This document shows positions 63,062 to 64,000 of a DNA stretch of 64,000 nt, piece after piece. Source of the stretch: Anadara kagoshimensis (taxonomy: Eukaryota > Mollusca > Bivalvia > Arcoida > Arcidae); the NCBI GenBank assembly GCA_021292105.1, contig CM037866.1, positions 1,411,256 to 1,475,255 of the forward strand. The letters run 5' to 3'. Every line of letters begins with the position of its first letter. Within the stretch, counting starts at the first letter, position 1. The notes below the pieces were generated by a model. The model saw only the letters and a program-made list of their open reading frames with translations, had not been told where the DNA came from and did not search any database. The position numbers and the translations under genes were made by a program.

Positions 63062-63845
63062 GTAATATTACTTACTTTTGCTTTTAACTCCCAATGGAGC
63101 TTAGACTATTGACCAAAAATGTCTATCTGGCTCTGTTCTGTGCCAATTTTTTATGTCTTTCCAGTTGTATTCCTTCTGTTCTTATTTCATTTCTGTATCA
63201 TGTCTCCAGGTGTTTATTAGGCTCCCTCTTTTTCTTTTTCCCGGTGGATTCCATTGCAGAGCTTGTCTTGTTATGTTGTTGGCAGGTTTCCTGATGGTGT
63301 TACCTATCCATCTGCATTTTTGCTTTTGCATATGTATCTCAATAGGATCTTGTTTTGTGGTCTGCCACAGCACCACAGGAATTATACATAGTAAATTATG
63401 TCCAGTGGTTGTCTAAAGCGTTCGATGACAATGCCTCAACACCGCTTTTCCACTCATGCAGATCCTAGGAAGAGAAAGTTTGAAAATTGGATTGCTGAAT
63501 GTAGTGTTTTTTGAGAATCTGGTTTCTTCCATTATCTCAGAACTAGTCACTTTGAACTGAAAGAATGTTGACAGGGGTTTGGAGGTCAAACACCATGACT
63601 CCACTGCCACACTTCTAAAGGTTATGAAAAATGTCAGTATATTGTTTTTTTTAAAGAAATGAAAAAATGTAGGGTATGAATGTTATATTATTTAAACAGT
63701 CAATACAAGTCAGTCCTAAACTTACAAACTCATCAAGTCCAACAGTTTTTTCCATGTTTCTGTGGCATAATTCAATTAGAAAATAAAAGACTCACAGTTT
63801 TCCACCCACCTCTACAGTTTTTCACCCTTCTAGTTTTCAAATACA
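63062..63845. other. Intron after the last visible exon
   Basis: No exon with the required phase-2 start was found. A minus-strand stretch (about 63180-63376) with RWIGNTIRKPANNITRQALQ reads like the end of a LINE reverse transcriptase ORF (RWIGHxLRK motif), then SINE-like phrases near 63470-63600. Confidence 0.5.
63182..63376 (-). pseudogene. Possible LINE reverse transcriptase C-terminal relic
   Basis: Minus-strand 64-residue frame with KCRWIGNTIRKPANNITRQA followed by LQWNPPGKRKRGSLINTWRH. This closely resembles the WxWxGHxxRxxxxxxxxxALxWxPxGxRxRGRPxxTWRR end of LINE ORF2 proteins. Only this tail fragment is present. Confidence 0.7.
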
Positions 63846-64000
63846 CAGTTTTTGATGTCTCCGTGTCCAGGATTGCCCTGGATATATTTGACATCCCATA
63901 GTTCCATGTTCCTTTCACACAATTTTGATTACACACATGACGAATGTAGCTAGCTAAACAGGAGGTACTTACCCTTCCAGAGCACCCAGCCTCACTTCCC
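63845..64000 (-). repeat. Family A copy, cut by the window end
   Basis: gtctccgtgtccaggattgc, catagttccatgttcctttc, tagctagctaaacaggaggt and gagcacccagcctcacttcc match 16573-16732 almost base for base. Confidence 0.85.

Noticed and set aside
63062-64000. Terminal Dscam exon and stop codon
   Set aside because: No acceptor followed by a phase-2 frame with tail-like residues was found; the region holds LINE, SINE and family A fragments.

Overview
The window is eukaryotic genomic DNA, most likely from a bivalve mollusc or a close lophotrochozoan relative. The DNA is AT-rich and has long introns with GT..AG borders. It is full of tRNA-derived SINEs, MITE-like inverted-repeat elements and minisatellites of the kind common in bivalve genomes. 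The organism call is an inference from this repeat style and the gene structure. No search was run.

One gene accounts for all the coding sequence I can support: a plus-strand Dscam (Down syndrome cell adhesion molecule) homologue. I reconstructed 36 coding exons from 161 to 63061. Every splice phase matches its neighbour, and the join gives one open frame of 6265 nt (about 2087 codons). Domain order is Ig1 to Ig9, FN3 1 to 4, Ig10, FN3 5 and 6, one transmembrane helix, then at least 470 residues of cytoplasmic tail; this is the classic Dscam order. The signal-peptide exon lies upstream of the window and the last coding exon(s) downstream. Introns between domains are mostly phase 1. From Ig6 onward most Ig and FN3 domains are split by an internal intron.

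Layout: 1-490 holds the end of the signal-peptide intron and Ig1. 491-9396 is an 8.9 kb repeat-rich intron. 9397-12460 holds Ig2 to Ig5. 12461-25429 is a 13 kb repeat-rich intron with no exon that I can see. 25430-37863 holds Ig6 to Ig9 and FN3 1 and 2. 37864-43680 is an intron filled by a 75-bp tandem array. 43681-46151 holds FN3 3 and 4, 48913-49784 Ig10, 53272-56110 FN3 5 and 6, 56744-56905 the membrane exon and 57411-63061 the cytoplasmic tail.

The most unusual feature is the array at 37806-43012. It has about 69 copies of a 75-bp unit made of the last 58 bp of the FN3-2 coding exon plus the first 17 bp of its intron, so the authentic 5' splice site (GATG|GTAAGT) is repeated about 69 times. 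Two other exons of the same gene (Ig1 and FN3-4) also have their 5' splice site in a tandem duplication. Just upstream of the Ig2 first-half exon are two decayed copies of that exon. That is the position of the exon-4 alternative cluster in arthropod Dscam1.
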